Assembly (NCBI RefSeq): GCF_032714615.1
Contig: NZ_JAWDKA010000002.1
Coordinates: 1 to 64,000, forward strand
Origin: Methanorbis furvi
Lineage (GTDB): Archaea; Halobacteriota; Methanomicrobia; Methanomicrobiales; Methanocorpusculaceae
Reading direction: 5' to 3'
Length of the DNA stretch: 64,000 nucleotides
Shown here: positions 1 to 8,592 of the stretch, in pieces
Numbering within the stretch: the first letter of the stretch is position 1
How the letters are laid out: each line of letters starts with the position of its first letter
Notes under the pieces: generated by a model
Told to the model about the DNA's origin: nothing
The model's database searches: none
The model's input: the letters and a program-made list of their open reading frames with translations, nothing else
Translations under genes and position numbers: made by a program

Positions 1-74
1 AGGGTGCCGCAAAGGAATATGGTGCTCCCAAAAGTGCCGAACGGGGTTTGGAAGCCTCCGTCTGCTTTGGCTGA
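1..74 (+). CDS. possible 3' end of an unidentified gene cut by the window edge
   Basis: One plus-strand frame is open from the left edge to a TGA at 72-74 and gives a short alanine- and glycine-containing tail that could be the C-terminus of a protein. A second frame is open to 225 and cannot be excluded. Neither is recognisable. Only the missing upstream sequence could settle which, if either, is coding. Confidence 0.25.
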   Translation, partial: GAAKEYGAPKSAERGLEASVCFG

Positions 75-212
75 GGCTTTGGCAAGTTCCCAGGAGAAGA
101 GGCAGCTGGCTGCAGGGAGGCCGGAGGGCGGCAGGGTATCCATTGTTGGTAGTTATGTGGGTTTTTTGGGTATGGATAGTTTTTGGCGTGTGGGATTTTT
201 GCCTCGCCCACT

Positions 213-564
213 TATCACTTCGTAGCTCCACCCACGATTCGCATGCCTTCGGCCTGCTCACTGCTTCGCAGGAAAAACAGAACACACCGAAATTTCACGG
301 AAAAACATCACGGAGCAGACGTGAACAACACGGAAATAAATTATTTTATGATGGATTTACTTGGCGGCGAATATTTTCAAAATGGTATTAGGTTGAAAAA
401 TAAATCTTCTGAAATCGCATTGTGTAACTCCCATTTATGATTCCGTGTTGTTCACGTCTGCTCCGTGATGTTTTTTCTGTGAAGCTCCGTGCGTTCCGTT
501 TTTCCTGCGAAGCAGTGAGCAGGCCGGAGGCATGCGAATCGTGGGCGGAGCTACGAAGCGATAG
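213..564. repeat. long palindromic repeat, family A copy 1 (341-bp core)
   Basis: The arms at about 218-338 and 442-558 are near-complementary. Reading inwards, each arm carries the GTAGCTCC/GCCCACG edge, a GCATGCC...GGCCTGCTCAC...GCTTCGCAGG block, then the core ACGGAGCAGACGTGAACA followed by ACACGGAA. The centre (339-441) is AT-rich and looks non-coding. The same core recurs at about 16837-17003, 28905-29118 and 33439-33604. It could be a non-autonomous mobile element or a structural/terminator element. I see no gene between 75 and 624. Confidence 0.85.
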
Positions 565-624
565 GCAGACCCACCCCAAGAATACAAGAAATTATTCTCT
601 TACAACTCCAACAAGTACGCTACT

Positions 625-1593
625 ATGGAGTCACCCGGCATCTGGATCGAGAAGTACCGTCCGCGCAATCTATCGGAGGTTGCTGGACAGCGGGAGATTG
701 TTGAGCGGCTGCAGTCGTATGTGAAAAGCAAAGCACTCCCTCATCTGTTGTTCACCGGCTCTGCAGGCGTTGGCAAAACAACATGCGCGATCGCTCTTGC
801 CCGCGAGATGTTCGGTGATACGTGGAGCATGAATTTCCGCGAACTCAACGCATCCGACGAGCGCGGTATTGACGTGGTCCGCAATCAGATCAAACAGTTT
901 GCACGGACGTCACCTCTTGGAGACGCGACGTTTAAGATCTTATTTCTGGATGAAGCAGACGCCCTGACGCAGGATGCGCAGGCAGCTCTTCGCCGGACGA
1001 TGGAAAATTATGCAGAGACCTGCCGCTTCATCCTCTCCTGTAACTACTCATCAAAAATCATCGATCCAATCCAGAGCCGGTGCGCCATCTACCGGTTCCG
1101 TCCGCTGGACGATGCCGCTATCCGGGACGAGATGAGCCGCATCGCAGGAGTGGAAGGGCTGACGATTCAGGACGCCGCCTACGATGCGATTGCGTATGTG
1201 TCGCAGGGCGACATGCGTAAAGCAATCAACGCACTCCAGGGAGCGGCAATTGTGTCGCCTACGGTGACCGCCGAGAACGTGTATGCCATCACCTCCAACG
1301 CAAAGCCTGAAGAGATCGATGAGCTGGTTGAAGTCGCACTCTCAGGCGACTTTGAAACCGCGGAACGCATACTCCGCACCCTCATGTACGACCGCGGCAT
1401 CGCACCAAACGAGCTGCTGAACCAGATTTACCGGACGCTCTCGTCCAGCAATACCATTGACCGCAAAATGAAGGTCCAGTTAATCGATCACTTGGGCGAG
1501 ACCGACTTCCGCTTAAGCGAAGGAGCGGATGCTGATATTCAGATGGACGCACTCCTCGCACGGTTTGTAAAAACAGGACTGTCTTCTAAATAA
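625..1593 (+). CDS. rfcS: replication factor C small subunit (clamp loader ATPase)
   Basis: This AAA+ subunit of the archaeal clamp loader places the PCNA sliding clamp on primer-template junctions for DNA replication. The 322-residue protein has the usual family length. It shows an IEKYRP start (residues 8-13), Walker A GSAGVGKT (45-52), the DEAD Walker B (109-112), sensor 1 around SCNYSSKI, and the SRC motif (151-153) that supplies the arginine finger to a neighbouring subunit. The C-terminal part (about 230-322) fits the collar domain. ATG is chosen because the conserved N-terminus begins directly after it. The large subunit is not in this window. The gene stands alone and faces the shikimate operon across a convergent gap. 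Confidence 0.96.
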   Translation: MESPGIWIEKYRPRNLSEVAGQREIVERLQSYVKSKALPHLLFTGSAGVGKTTCAIALAREMFGDTWSMNFRELNASDERGIDVVRNQIKQFARTSPLGDATFKILFLDEADALTQDAQAALRRTMENYAETCRFILSCNYSSKIIDPIQSRCAIYRFRPLDDAAIRDEMSRIAGVEGLTIQDAAYDAIAYVSQGDMRKAINALQGAAIVSPTVTAENVYAITSNAKPEEIDELVEVALSGDFETAERILRTLMYDRGIAPNELLNQIYRTLSSSNTIDRKMKVQLIDHLGETDFRLSEGADADIQMDALLARFVKTGLSSK

Positions 1594-1599
1594 TCCGGC

Positions 1600-1875
1600 A
1601 GATGATCATAGATCACGAATCATGAATCATAGATCATGAATCATAGATCATGAATTGATCACCCAATAAAAAAATCTGACTGGCAGCCCGCGTCTCCTCC
1701 TCGCCCGAGGAGTGATGAACTCCCGCTGTCTTGTTGTTTATTTATAGAACTCATTTATAATAAACCTGCATAATTTCCTGATTGAAAAATAAAAAAAATA
1801 AAAAAATAAAATATAGAGGGACTGTCTTCTCCCTGAAACCGTGATCAATTCATGATTTATGATTCATGATCATCC
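1600..1875. repeat. tandem GATCATGAAT repeats and a 31-bp inverted repeat between convergent genes
   Basis: Positions 1605-1662 hold several overlapping copies of a GATCATGAATCATA-like unit. The segment 1632-1662 is repeated in inverted orientation at 1841-1871 with one mismatch in 31 bp. The 178 bp between the arms is AT-rich with A runs. The arms end 40 bp after rfcS stop and 40 bp before the 3' end of the prephenate dehydrogenase gene, so a bidirectional terminator is one explanation. Confidence 0.75.
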
Positions 1876-1911
1876 ATCTTTTCTCAACTCTATTTTTCTT
1901 GTCTTCCCTTC

Positions 1912-2964
1912 TCACGCCTGATACCACGCAGCGCCAGCAGCCATCCGTTCGCAGAACTCCTCTTTCCCAAGAGTCCGCAGCTCAGACACTGCGTCCGCCA
2001 GATGCCCGACCGCCGCATCATTATAGGGATTTTCCCGCTGAATCGCATAATACAAAGCAGCATTTTCGCCTGAAACCTCCCTTGACACCGCAACCTGTTT
2101 TCGGAACGTCGTAGACGAAACCGCATTCAGCATCTCAGCAGAAAACCCGCTGCGCACAAGTGCCTCTGAGAATGCGAGATTCACCGCATGCGAAAGTCCG
2201 AGGACATAAGCGGCCGCCGGATCATGCTCCTCAAGCGGCATCCGCAGAATCGTTCCCCCGCTGAAAAGCACCGCTGCCTCCTCCACCGCGGGCGGACAAC
2301 CGCAGTCCGCAACAACAACATTCCTTCCGGCAACCGAAGGCGCTGACGGCCCGAACATCGGATGCACCGAACATACGTTCATCCCGGCACCAGCCATATT
2401 TCCAAGAATCTCAGCGACCGGCGACTTCACCGACAAAATATCAAACACCAGTGCAGACGTTTTTGATGCAAAAATCTCAGCCAGCACGGCTGTTGCAGTC
2501 GTCACCGGCGTAGACACCACAATCACCTCAGCAGTATTACAAGCCTCGGCAACCGTCATCACCGGATATTTCGCGTTCGCGGGGTCCAGCACCGCAACAG
2601 AAACTGCATGGCCGCGTCCTGCAAAAAACGCCGACAGCCACCGTCCCATCGCACCGTTTCCGCCGACAACACAGATTTTCTTCGGCTCAGCATGCCGCGG
2701 AATTTGTCCCTGCACCTCAACCGACTCATCGATTACCGCACGCGCAATGCGGGTCGCTGCCGCAGCACTCACGCCCGCGGTAGCTCCTGCATCCACATAC
2801 CGCTTCACCACCACCGTCTCCACCGATGGCACCACGACCTCCTCATGCGCCGCAGCCTTTCGCTCGCCGATTATTTTTGCAATCGCGTTCCGCTTGCCGA
2901 CTAACTCCATAATCCCGCGGTCAATGTCTGCCAGCTGCATCCGCAGCGCGTCCAGCTCAGCCAT
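1912..2964 (-). CDS. tyrA: chorismate mutase / prephenate dehydrogenase (bifunctional TyrA)
   Basis: This enzyme converts chorismate to prephenate and then to 4-hydroxyphenylpyruvate, the tyrosine branch. Residues 1-85 form an AroQ-type chorismate mutase (LxxxDxxIMELVGKRNAIAK, with ERK at 34-36). Residues from about 95 form an NAD-binding dehydrogenase with a GGNGAMG nucleotide loop (101-107), followed by the VHPMFGPSAPS segment and a LSHAVNLAF segment with the conserved histidine. The 350-residue length and domain order match bacterial T-protein. It is the last gene of the shikimate operon and starts 8 bases inside the end of aroC (2957-2964), so translation is probably coupled. No prephenate dehydratase is present here. 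Confidence 0.92.
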   Translation of the reverse strand: MAELDALRMQLADIDRGIMELVGKRNAIAKIIGERKAAAHEEVVVPSVETVVVKRYVDAGATAGVSAAAATRIARAVIDESVEVQGQIPRHAEPKKICVVGGNGAMGRWLSAFFAGRGHAVSVAVLDPANAKYPVMTVAEACNTAEVIVVSTPVTTATAVLAEIFASKTSALVFDILSVKSPVAEILGNMAGAGMNVCSVHPMFGPSAPSVAGRNVVVADCGCPPAVEEAAVLFSGGTILRMPLEEHDPAAAYVLGLSHAVNLAFSEALVRSGFSAEMLNAVSSTTFRKQVAVSREVSGENAALYYAIQRENPYNDAAVGHLADAVSELRTLGKEEFCERMAAGAAWYQA

Positions 2965-4030
2965 AGTAGCCTCCCCGGATCAAAAGATCTGCAATCACCA
3001 GAGCAGTCATCGCCTCAACCACAATCGCTCCGCGGTTCGCAATACAAGGGTCGTGGCGGCCGTGAACGGACAATTCCGCATCAGTCCTCTCTTCCAGATT
3101 CACCGTCTGCTGTGGCCGTGCAATCGACGGCGTCGGCTTGAACGCAACCGAAAAGTCCAGCGTCTGACCGCTCGCCATCCCGCCTAAAACACCACCCGCA
3201 TGATTGGTCAACGTCTGGACCGCACCGTCGCCCCCCATCCGGTAAAAGTCATTGTTTTCCGACCCGCGTGATGCCGCAGCGGCGAACCCTGCGCCAAACA
3301 TCACTCCTTTCACGCCCGGAATCGCAAACACTGCTTTTGCAATTTCGCCGTCCAGCGTATCAAAAAACGGCTCGCCAAGACCAGCCGGCAGACCGGTTCC
3401 CATACACCGGACAACACCGCCGACACTGTCGCCGTCCGCCTTTGCCGCAAGAATCTCCTCACGCATCAGACCCTCAAGCTCCTCACTCATCGCCCGCAGA
3501 GAATTCGTCCGGGACGCAGACAGCGCCGCAGGCGCGTACTCAGCAGTGTCTTCGACTCTTCCGATCCGGGAAACATACGAGCCTACGGTAATTTCGAGCG
3601 GCTCAAGGATTCCCCGCATGACTGCTCCAGCCGCAACGAGCGGTGTCGTCATTCTGCCGGAAAACATTCCGCCGCCACGGATATCGTGGCTTGCACCGTA
3701 TTTGCACACTGCCGGATAATCGGCATGTCCGGGCCTGGGCATTTTCCGCAGTGCCTCGTAATCAGAACTCTTCGTATTCGTGTTCGCAAACGTAATCATC
3801 AGCGGAGCACCGGTGGTGCATCCGTTCACAACACCCGAGATCTCAGGAGCGTCAGCCTCCACTCGCGGCGTTCCAATCCCGGGCACTGGTTTGCGCAGCG
3901 CAAGGTCAGCCTCGATTTTGGCAGTGTCCACCGGCGTTCCGGCAGGAATGCCGTCGATCACGCAGCCGATCCGGCTATCGTGGCTTGCCCCGAACAAGGT
4001 GACCCGCACCGCGGACCCGATCGTATTCAT
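2957..4030 (-). CDS. aroC: chorismate synthase
   Basis: It removes phosphate from 5-enolpyruvylshikimate-3-phosphate to give chorismate and needs reduced flavin. The chosen start (MNTIGSAVRVTLFGASHDS, 357 aa) gives the canonical N-terminus, has a GAGGT ribosome site just upstream, and overlaps the aroA stop by four bases (ATGA). An open extension upstream to 4099 lies inside aroA and is rejected. Signature segments are visible: FGASHD near residue 11, PRPGHADYP and KYGASHDIRGGG near 100-125, and a serine/arginine-rich FMN pocket near the C-terminus (GRHDPCIANRGAIVVEAM). Sixth gene of the seven-gene shikimate operon. Confidence 0.96.
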   Translation of the reverse strand: MNTIGSAVRVTLFGASHDSRIGCVIDGIPAGTPVDTAKIEADLALRKPVPGIGTPRVEADAPEISGVVNGCTTGAPLMITFANTNTKSSDYEALRKMPRPGHADYPAVCKYGASHDIRGGGMFSGRMTTPLVAAGAVMRGILEPLEITVGSYVSRIGRVEDTAEYAPAALSASRTNSLRAMSEELEGLMREEILAAKADGDSVGGVVRCMGTGLPAGLGEPFFDTLDGEIAKAVFAIPGVKGVMFGAGFAAAASRGSENNDFYRMGGDGAVQTLTNHAGGVLGGMASGQTLDFSVAFKPTPSIARPQQTVNLEERTDAELSVHGRHDPCIANRGAIVVEAMTALVIADLLIRGGYYG

Positions 4031-5289
4031 ACCAACCTCATCTGTGCGCCGAGCGCCTGCATCTCTGCAACAAAGTTCGGATACGACACTGCGCAGCATT
4101 CTGCATCATCGATAACCGTCTCTCCTTTTGCCACAAGTCCTGCGATTGCTGCTGCCATCATTATCCGGTGGTCGCCAAAGGTCGTAACGTTTGCGCCCGA
4201 AAGCGTGCACGGCCCGTTCACAATACAGCCGTCATCGGTCTCGGTGATGTCGGCACCCATGCTTCGCAGAAACAGAGCGGTCGATCTGATGCGGTCGCTC
4301 TCTTTAAACCGCAGATGAGCCGCACCGAACAGGCGGGTGGTTCCCTCGCACTGTGTTGCAAGCACCGCTGCGATCGGGAACAGATCAGGCGCGTCGGCAA
4401 GGTTCACGTCTGTTCCGTGCAGCGTTCCTTTTACTGCACGAACATCCCCCAGACTGGAGCGGGTGATACCTGCACCGAGTTTTTCCAGCAGATCGATGAA
4501 CATCTTGTCGCCCTGCGGGTCTCTGGGATCAAGATTGGTCACGAGGACGTCGCCTGCAAGGGCTCCTGCGGCAAACAAAAATGCGGCCGACGAGTAGTCG
4601 CCACCGACTCTTACGTCAGCAGGGAGATAGTTCTGGTTTCCCGGGACAAAAAATCCGTCATCGGTTGTTACAACAGAAACCCCGTGCTCTTCCATTGCGG
4701 CGATCGTCATCTCCACATACGGCCGTGAGGTCAGGGGCGTTGTCAGGTGAACGGTGAGCTCATTTTTGCTTAAAGGAGCACCAATCAGAAGTGCAGAGAT
4801 GAACTGCGAGCTGATATCGCCTCTGATATGCACCGCGGTTCCCGACACGGGGCCGGTTACGCTGAACGGTGCGCAGCCGTCTTGTGAGGAGACTGCAACT
4901 CCAAGTTCAGCGAGCGCGTCAAGCAGCGGTTTCATCGGCCGCGAGCAGAGGGATGCATCGCCCGTGAAACTGGTTGTCCCGTGCAGCTGTGCAGCAGTTC
5001 CTGCCAGAATCCGTATAGAAGTCCCTGAGTTTTTGCAGTCGATGATTTTTACCGACGGGTGAAGTGCACCGCCGCTGATAATGACCGAGTCTTTGGCGCG
5101 GGAAACTCCTGCGCCGAGTGCTTCCACTGCGTCAAGCGTCGCGTTGGTGTCTTCGCCAAACAGCGGGGAGGAGACTACCGATGTTCCTTCGGCAAGTGCT
5201 GCGAGGATGAAGGCGCGGTGGGTGTGGCTTTTGGACGGCGGGGCTGCGGCGATTCCGCGCAGTTTTGAATGGGATACGATCAGTTTCAT
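4027..5289 (-). CDS. aroA: 3-phosphoshikimate 1-carboxyvinyltransferase (EPSP synthase)
   Basis: It transfers the enolpyruvyl group of PEP to shikimate-3-phosphate. The start at 5289 (MKLIVSHSKLRGIAAAPPSKSHTHR, 420 aa) is chosen because it places the substrate-binding PSKSHTHRAF block near residue 18 and gives an ATGA overlap with the shikimate kinase stop. The longer frame up to 5430 would lie in that gene. Two inside-out beta/alpha domains are suggested by the repeated G-rich segments. The conserved DGD-like hydrophobic core and LRFKESDRI (about residue 340) and GDHRIMMA (about 380) are visible. The next gene, aroC, overlaps by four bases. Confidence 0.96.
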   Translation of the reverse strand: MKLIVSHSKLRGIAAAPPSKSHTHRAFILAALAEGTSVVSSPLFGEDTNATLDAVEALGAGVSRAKDSVIISGGALHPSVKIIDCKNSGTSIRILAGTAAQLHGTTSFTGDASLCSRPMKPLLDALAELGVAVSSQDGCAPFSVTGPVSGTAVHIRGDISSQFISALLIGAPLSKNELTVHLTTPLTSRPYVEMTIAAMEEHGVSVVTTDDGFFVPGNQNYLPADVRVGGDYSSAAFLFAAGALAGDVLVTNLDPRDPQGDKMFIDLLEKLGAGITRSSLGDVRAVKGTLHGTDVNLADAPDLFPIAAVLATQCEGTTRLFGAAHLRFKESDRIRSTALFLRSMGADITETDDGCIVNGPCTLSGANVTTFGDHRIMMAAAIAGLVAKGETVIDDAECCAVSYPNFVAEMQALGAQMRLV

Positions 5290-6134
5290 GCGAAGTTTCC
5301 GTTTCTGATGTTTGCAATGAGAATATTGTCTCGCCCGAATTTGTCGAGAAATTCGTCCAGTGTGGCTGTTGGAACAAGAATTCCGGTCGCAGGACCGGTG
5401 CCTGAGAGACCTGCGGCTGTTGCCCCGCAACCGAGGGCACGGTCTGCGATCTCAGGGGTTATTCCCAGCGCCCGGCATGTACAGCTGCCGTTTATGTACA
5501 TGGCAGAGTAGACGTCGCCTGCGAGTGCGCTGTCGTAGGCTTTGGCAACGGTGGCCGCCATTTCCCGCATTTTTTCTTTGGGGAATGCGATTTTTCTGAT
5601 CTGAAACTCAGGCAGGTGGATGACTGCGGTACAGGTTTCCGGCATCGGGACGCGGTGAATCAGTTCCCGTGCAGAGTTGTCGGTAAAGACGAGGCCTCCA
5701 AGCATGCAGGCACATGCATCGTCAAATGCTCCGGTGATGCTGACGCCTGCGGCGATTGCGACGTTTGATCCAAGCCTGCTGATTTCAAGGGGGTCTGCGG
5801 CAATGCCGAGCGCGTCGGCTGCTGCTGCGAGCATGGCGTTTGCTGCGGCACTGCTGCTTTTCAGTCCCATGGATATCGGGATGTCTGAGACCGTTTTGAT
5901 CACTGCTCCGTTCATCCCTGACTCCGGGCACCGGTTCAGCATCTCCTGTGCGCAGAGTTCGGCAAGCAGGGTGTTTTCGGTTGGATGACCATCGATTGTT
6001 ACGAAAAATCCCGGCTCTTTGGTGAACTCAACGGTTGCTTCGGTCTTGAGGTCGATACCGAACGCGGCACCTTTGCCGGTTGCGACTGCGTTGATGACCG
6101 AGAGTGCTCCATACGATATGCCGCGACCGATCAT
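5286..6134 (-). CDS. aroK: shikimate kinase, archaeal GHMP-superfamily type
   Basis: It phosphorylates shikimate at C3 using ATP. Archaea use a GHMP-fold enzyme unrelated to the P-loop kinase AroK/AroL of bacteria, and this 282-residue protein is that type. It has the GHMP phosphate-binding motif PISMGLKSSSAAANA (about residues 84-98) and a C-terminal GLSGTGPATG segment typical of the family. Its position between the dehydratase/dehydrogenase fusion and EPSP synthase, with four-base overlaps on both sides, fixes the substrate assignment better than homology alone, since mevalonate and homoserine kinases share the fold. Confidence 0.93.
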   Translation of the reverse strand: MIGRGISYGALSVINAVATGKGAAFGIDLKTEATVEFTKEPGFFVTIDGHPTENTLLAELCAQEMLNRCPESGMNGAVIKTVSDIPISMGLKSSSAAANAMLAAAADALGIAADPLEISRLGSNVAIAAGVSITGAFDDACACMLGGLVFTDNSARELIHRVPMPETCTAVIHLPEFQIRKIAFPKEKMREMAATVAKAYDSALAGDVYSAMYINGSCTCRALGITPEIADRALGCGATAAGLSGTGPATGILVPTATLDEFLDKFGRDNILIANIRNGNFA

Positions 6135-7549
6135 GGCTGTTCCTCAAATGCCTTGGTCATGACTGCGGTGTCAGGAATGGTACCGGTCCAGAGCGCAAAG
6201 GAGGCTTTTGCCTGCTCGATGAGCATCTGTTTTCCGCCTGCGGTTTTACGAACGCCGCGGTCGCGTGCTGCGGCAAGCAAAACCGTGTTCTCCGGCTCAT
6301 ACACCATGTCAAATACTGCGGTAGCAGGCGTGAGGATGGATGCTGGTACCGGCAGGCTGTCAGAAAATCCGCTCATGCCGGCAGGCGTTGAGTTGATGAT
6401 GAGATCGTACTCAGGCGCAAGACTGTCCAGATCTGCGGCAGCCCCTCCGAACTCTTCTGCAAGGGCTTCGGCTTTTTCTCTGGTGCGGTTGGTGATGCTG
6501 AGTTGTGCGCAGGTCCCGCTCAGGCATGCGGCCGCTGCTCTTGCAGCACCGCCTGCGCCGATGATGAGAATTTTTGCGCCGCAGGGGTTGATGCCAAGGG
6601 CGGCGATGGTTGCTTTGATTCCTGCAATGTCGGTGTTGGCACCGCTGAGTTTTCCGTCGCTGTTGCAGATTGTGTTGACTGCTCCGGCGGACCGTGCTGT
6701 TTCTGCAACCTTTGCAAGGAGCGGTATAACCGATTGTTTGTGGGGGATGGTCACGTTCATGCCTGTGATGTTGTAGCAGCGGATAACTTCTGGAATCAGG
6801 GGCAGTTCGTCCGTGTTTGACGGAATTTTTACATATCTGCCTTTGATTCCTGCATCCAAAAACGCAGCATTGTGCATTTTTGGAGAGCGGGTGTGTGTGA
6901 GCGGCCAGCCGGTGATTGCGGTGACGATTGGGTTTTTGCCAAGTCGGACCGCATCATCAACGGTTATCTGCCCCGGGGCCGAGGCGAGTTCCGGCGTTAC
7001 TGCGCAGTAGGTCAGCATGGATCCAATCTCTGCTGCACGGACGCGGGTTACCTCGCCTGCGGCTCCCATACCGATCAGAATGAACGGTCGTCCGGTTTGT
7101 CTGAGAACAAGGCCTGCCTTCCAGATCTCAAGGAGATCGCTTGGCCCCTGTACCATGAACGCGGCTTTGGGGACGCCTGAGTTTTCAAGGTCTTTGAAGA
7201 TCTTCAGAATTTCAAAAGCTGCAGGTGTTTTTTCGAAATCATGGTACGAACAGATCACGCGGTCTTTTGGAAACTCGTTCCGCAGGACCGAGTCTGACTC
7301 GATGTCCACATATGTTGCACCACATGCAAGAGCGCGGGAAAAAATATCCTTTCGCTCCGCATCCTTTTCTGATCTAAGCGTTGCGATTGAAAGTGTTTCG
7401 CCTGAGACAAACGAGAGGTCTTTTGGGATGTTGGCAAGGGCGTCAAGCCTGAACTCCAGTGCCTCAGCACCTTTGGCTACTGCGTTTGCTGCCATGGTTT
7501 TTGCCACATCAGCTGATGCGGCGGCGATTACTGCACAAATACGGGTCAT
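6131..7549 (-). CDS. aroDE: 3-dehydroquinate dehydratase / shikimate dehydrogenase fusion
   Basis: A 472-residue fusion catalyses two consecutive steps: dehydration of 3-dehydroquinate and NADPH reduction of 3-dehydroshikimate. Residues 1 to about 205 are a type I dehydratase (EALEFRLDAL near 30-40, an ICSYHDFEKTP histidine segment, and the KAAFMVQG segment replacing the usual Schiff-base lysine neighbourhood). Residues from about 210 are AroE: GWPLTHTRSPKMHN (substrate serine pocket), NVTIPHKQ with the catalytic lysine, then a GAGGAARA nucleotide loop and NRTREKAEAL. AroD-AroE fusions are known in plants and in some prokaryotes. It overlaps neighbours by four bases on both sides. Confidence 0.93.
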   Translation of the reverse strand: MTRICAVIAAASADVAKTMAANAVAKGAEALEFRLDALANIPKDLSFVSGETLSIATLRSEKDAERKDIFSRALACGATYVDIESDSVLRNEFPKDRVICSYHDFEKTPAAFEILKIFKDLENSGVPKAAFMVQGPSDLLEIWKAGLVLRQTGRPFILIGMGAAGEVTRVRAAEIGSMLTYCAVTPELASAPGQITVDDAVRLGKNPIVTAITGWPLTHTRSPKMHNAAFLDAGIKGRYVKIPSNTDELPLIPEVIRCYNITGMNVTIPHKQSVIPLLAKVAETARSAGAVNTICNSDGKLSGANTDIAGIKATIAALGINPCGAKILIIGAGGAARAAAACLSGTCAQLSITNRTREKAEALAEEFGGAAADLDSLAPEYDLIINSTPAGMSGFSDSLPVPASILTPATAVFDMVYEPENTVLLAAARDRGVRKTAGGKQMLIEQAKASFALWTGTIPDTAVMTKAFEEQP

Positions 7550-8592
7550 TTCTCGCAGATGGTCTCCGCCATTGCGTGACCGAAGTGGCGGCCTCCGCTT
7601 TCCAGTCTGACGAGGACTTCGTCACCGATCATAAGCGCCGACACTGACACAGCACCCGACGGGGTTCCAAGACGGATGGTTTCTGCGTTCTGCAAAACCA
7701 CTGAGTAGGTTTTTCCGTCTGCTTCTGCTTCGATCAGAAGCATGGGCCGAACCTCGATCTTCACGCGGCCGACGCTTACCGCCCGCAGGGTTCCGTCCGG
7801 TTTTCGTGTGAGGACTGAAGAGCCTGCGGCGATCTCTGAGAGGTAGCGGGTCGTTTTATCGGGACAGAGGAGGTAGGAGTGAACGGCTCCGGCGTTGACG
7901 CGGAACGGCCGTGCGTTCACGTACTCGCTTTCAAAACTTTCCGAGCAGACGAGGAACAGGCAGGAGGACTGCGAGCCTATCAGCATTCCTTCGCCTGGCG
8001 CGAGAAGCGAACAGGTATCGATGCAGACGCGGTCTCCAAGGGAGAGCGGCTCTATTTTGGTGACCACTGCCGGCTTAAGCTCTGCTTCGGGGAACTCGGT
8101 TGCGGAGACGCGGGAAAATCCTGCGATGTCAGCAGGATAGTCGGGGGTGATGCAGACACCGTCTGCTCCTACTTCCATGGTTTCAAATGAGAGCTTTGCT
8201 TCATCCGGCGTTTTCACACAGATGTAAACCGAGGTTGCGGAACTCTGGAATCTGGAGATGAGGTTTTCCAGAGGGATTACCTTCCAATCTGAGGGGGTTA
8301 TTATCAGATAGGGAAGGGTGTTTTTGATGCTGTATGCTTCCTCCATGTCCTCAGCCCCTTTGAGGGTGAGGTCTGCGCCGATCCGCTGGCCCGCAACTGA
8401 CAGATATTTTCCGTCGGAGGTGATTGCGGTGTATCTGCCAAGCTGGGTAAGGGCTGCGTCTTCTTCTTTGAGTATGATATTGGTATAGCCTGCTTCAAGT
8501 GCTGCGGCGACGATTGCTTTTCGGTCGCTGTAGTTTTGGGCACGGTCGGCACGGACGATGACTGGAGGGAGGGTTACTGACATTATCTTCAC
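7546..8592 (-). CDS. aroB': 3-dehydroquinate synthase II
   Basis: This archaeal enzyme performs an oxidative deamination and cyclisation of 2-amino-3,7-dideoxy-D-threo-hept-6-ulosonate to 3-dehydroquinate; it replaces AroB, which acts on DAHP. The 348-residue protein matches the family in length and begins with a short strand followed by an RADRAQNYSDRKAI-type helix. A central segment KTPDEAKLSFETMEVGADG and the GDRVCIDTCSLLAPGEGMLIGSQS block are characteristic. The GTG at 8592 overlaps the stop of the upstream gene (GTGA); an ATG three codons further in (8583) is an alternative start. The preceding gene makes its substrate. Confidence 0.93.
   Translation of the reverse strand: MKIMSVTLPPVIVRADRAQNYSDRKAIVAAALEAGYTNIILKEEDAALTQLGRYTAITSDGKYLSVAGQRIGADLTLKGAEDMEEAYSIKNTLPYLIITPSDWKVIPLENLISRFQSSATSVYICVKTPDEAKLSFETMEVGADGVCITPDYPADIAGFSRVSATEFPEAELKPAVVTKIEPLSLGDRVCIDTCSLLAPGEGMLIGSQSSCLFLVCSESFESEYVNARPFRVNAGAVHSYLLCPDKTTRYLSEIAAGSSVLTRKPDGTLRAVSVGRVKIEVRPMLLIEAEADGKTYSVVLQNAETIRLGTPSGAVSVSALMIGDEVLVRLESGGRHFGHAMAETICEK

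Noticed and set aside
437-724. 95-codon plus-strand frame covering the right arm of the first palindrome and the rfcS start
   Set aside because: Its first part is repeat sequence and its last part lies in rfcS in another frame.
4168-4728. 186-codon plus-strand frame inside aroA
   Set aside because: Antisense shadow of EPSP synthase; no motif.
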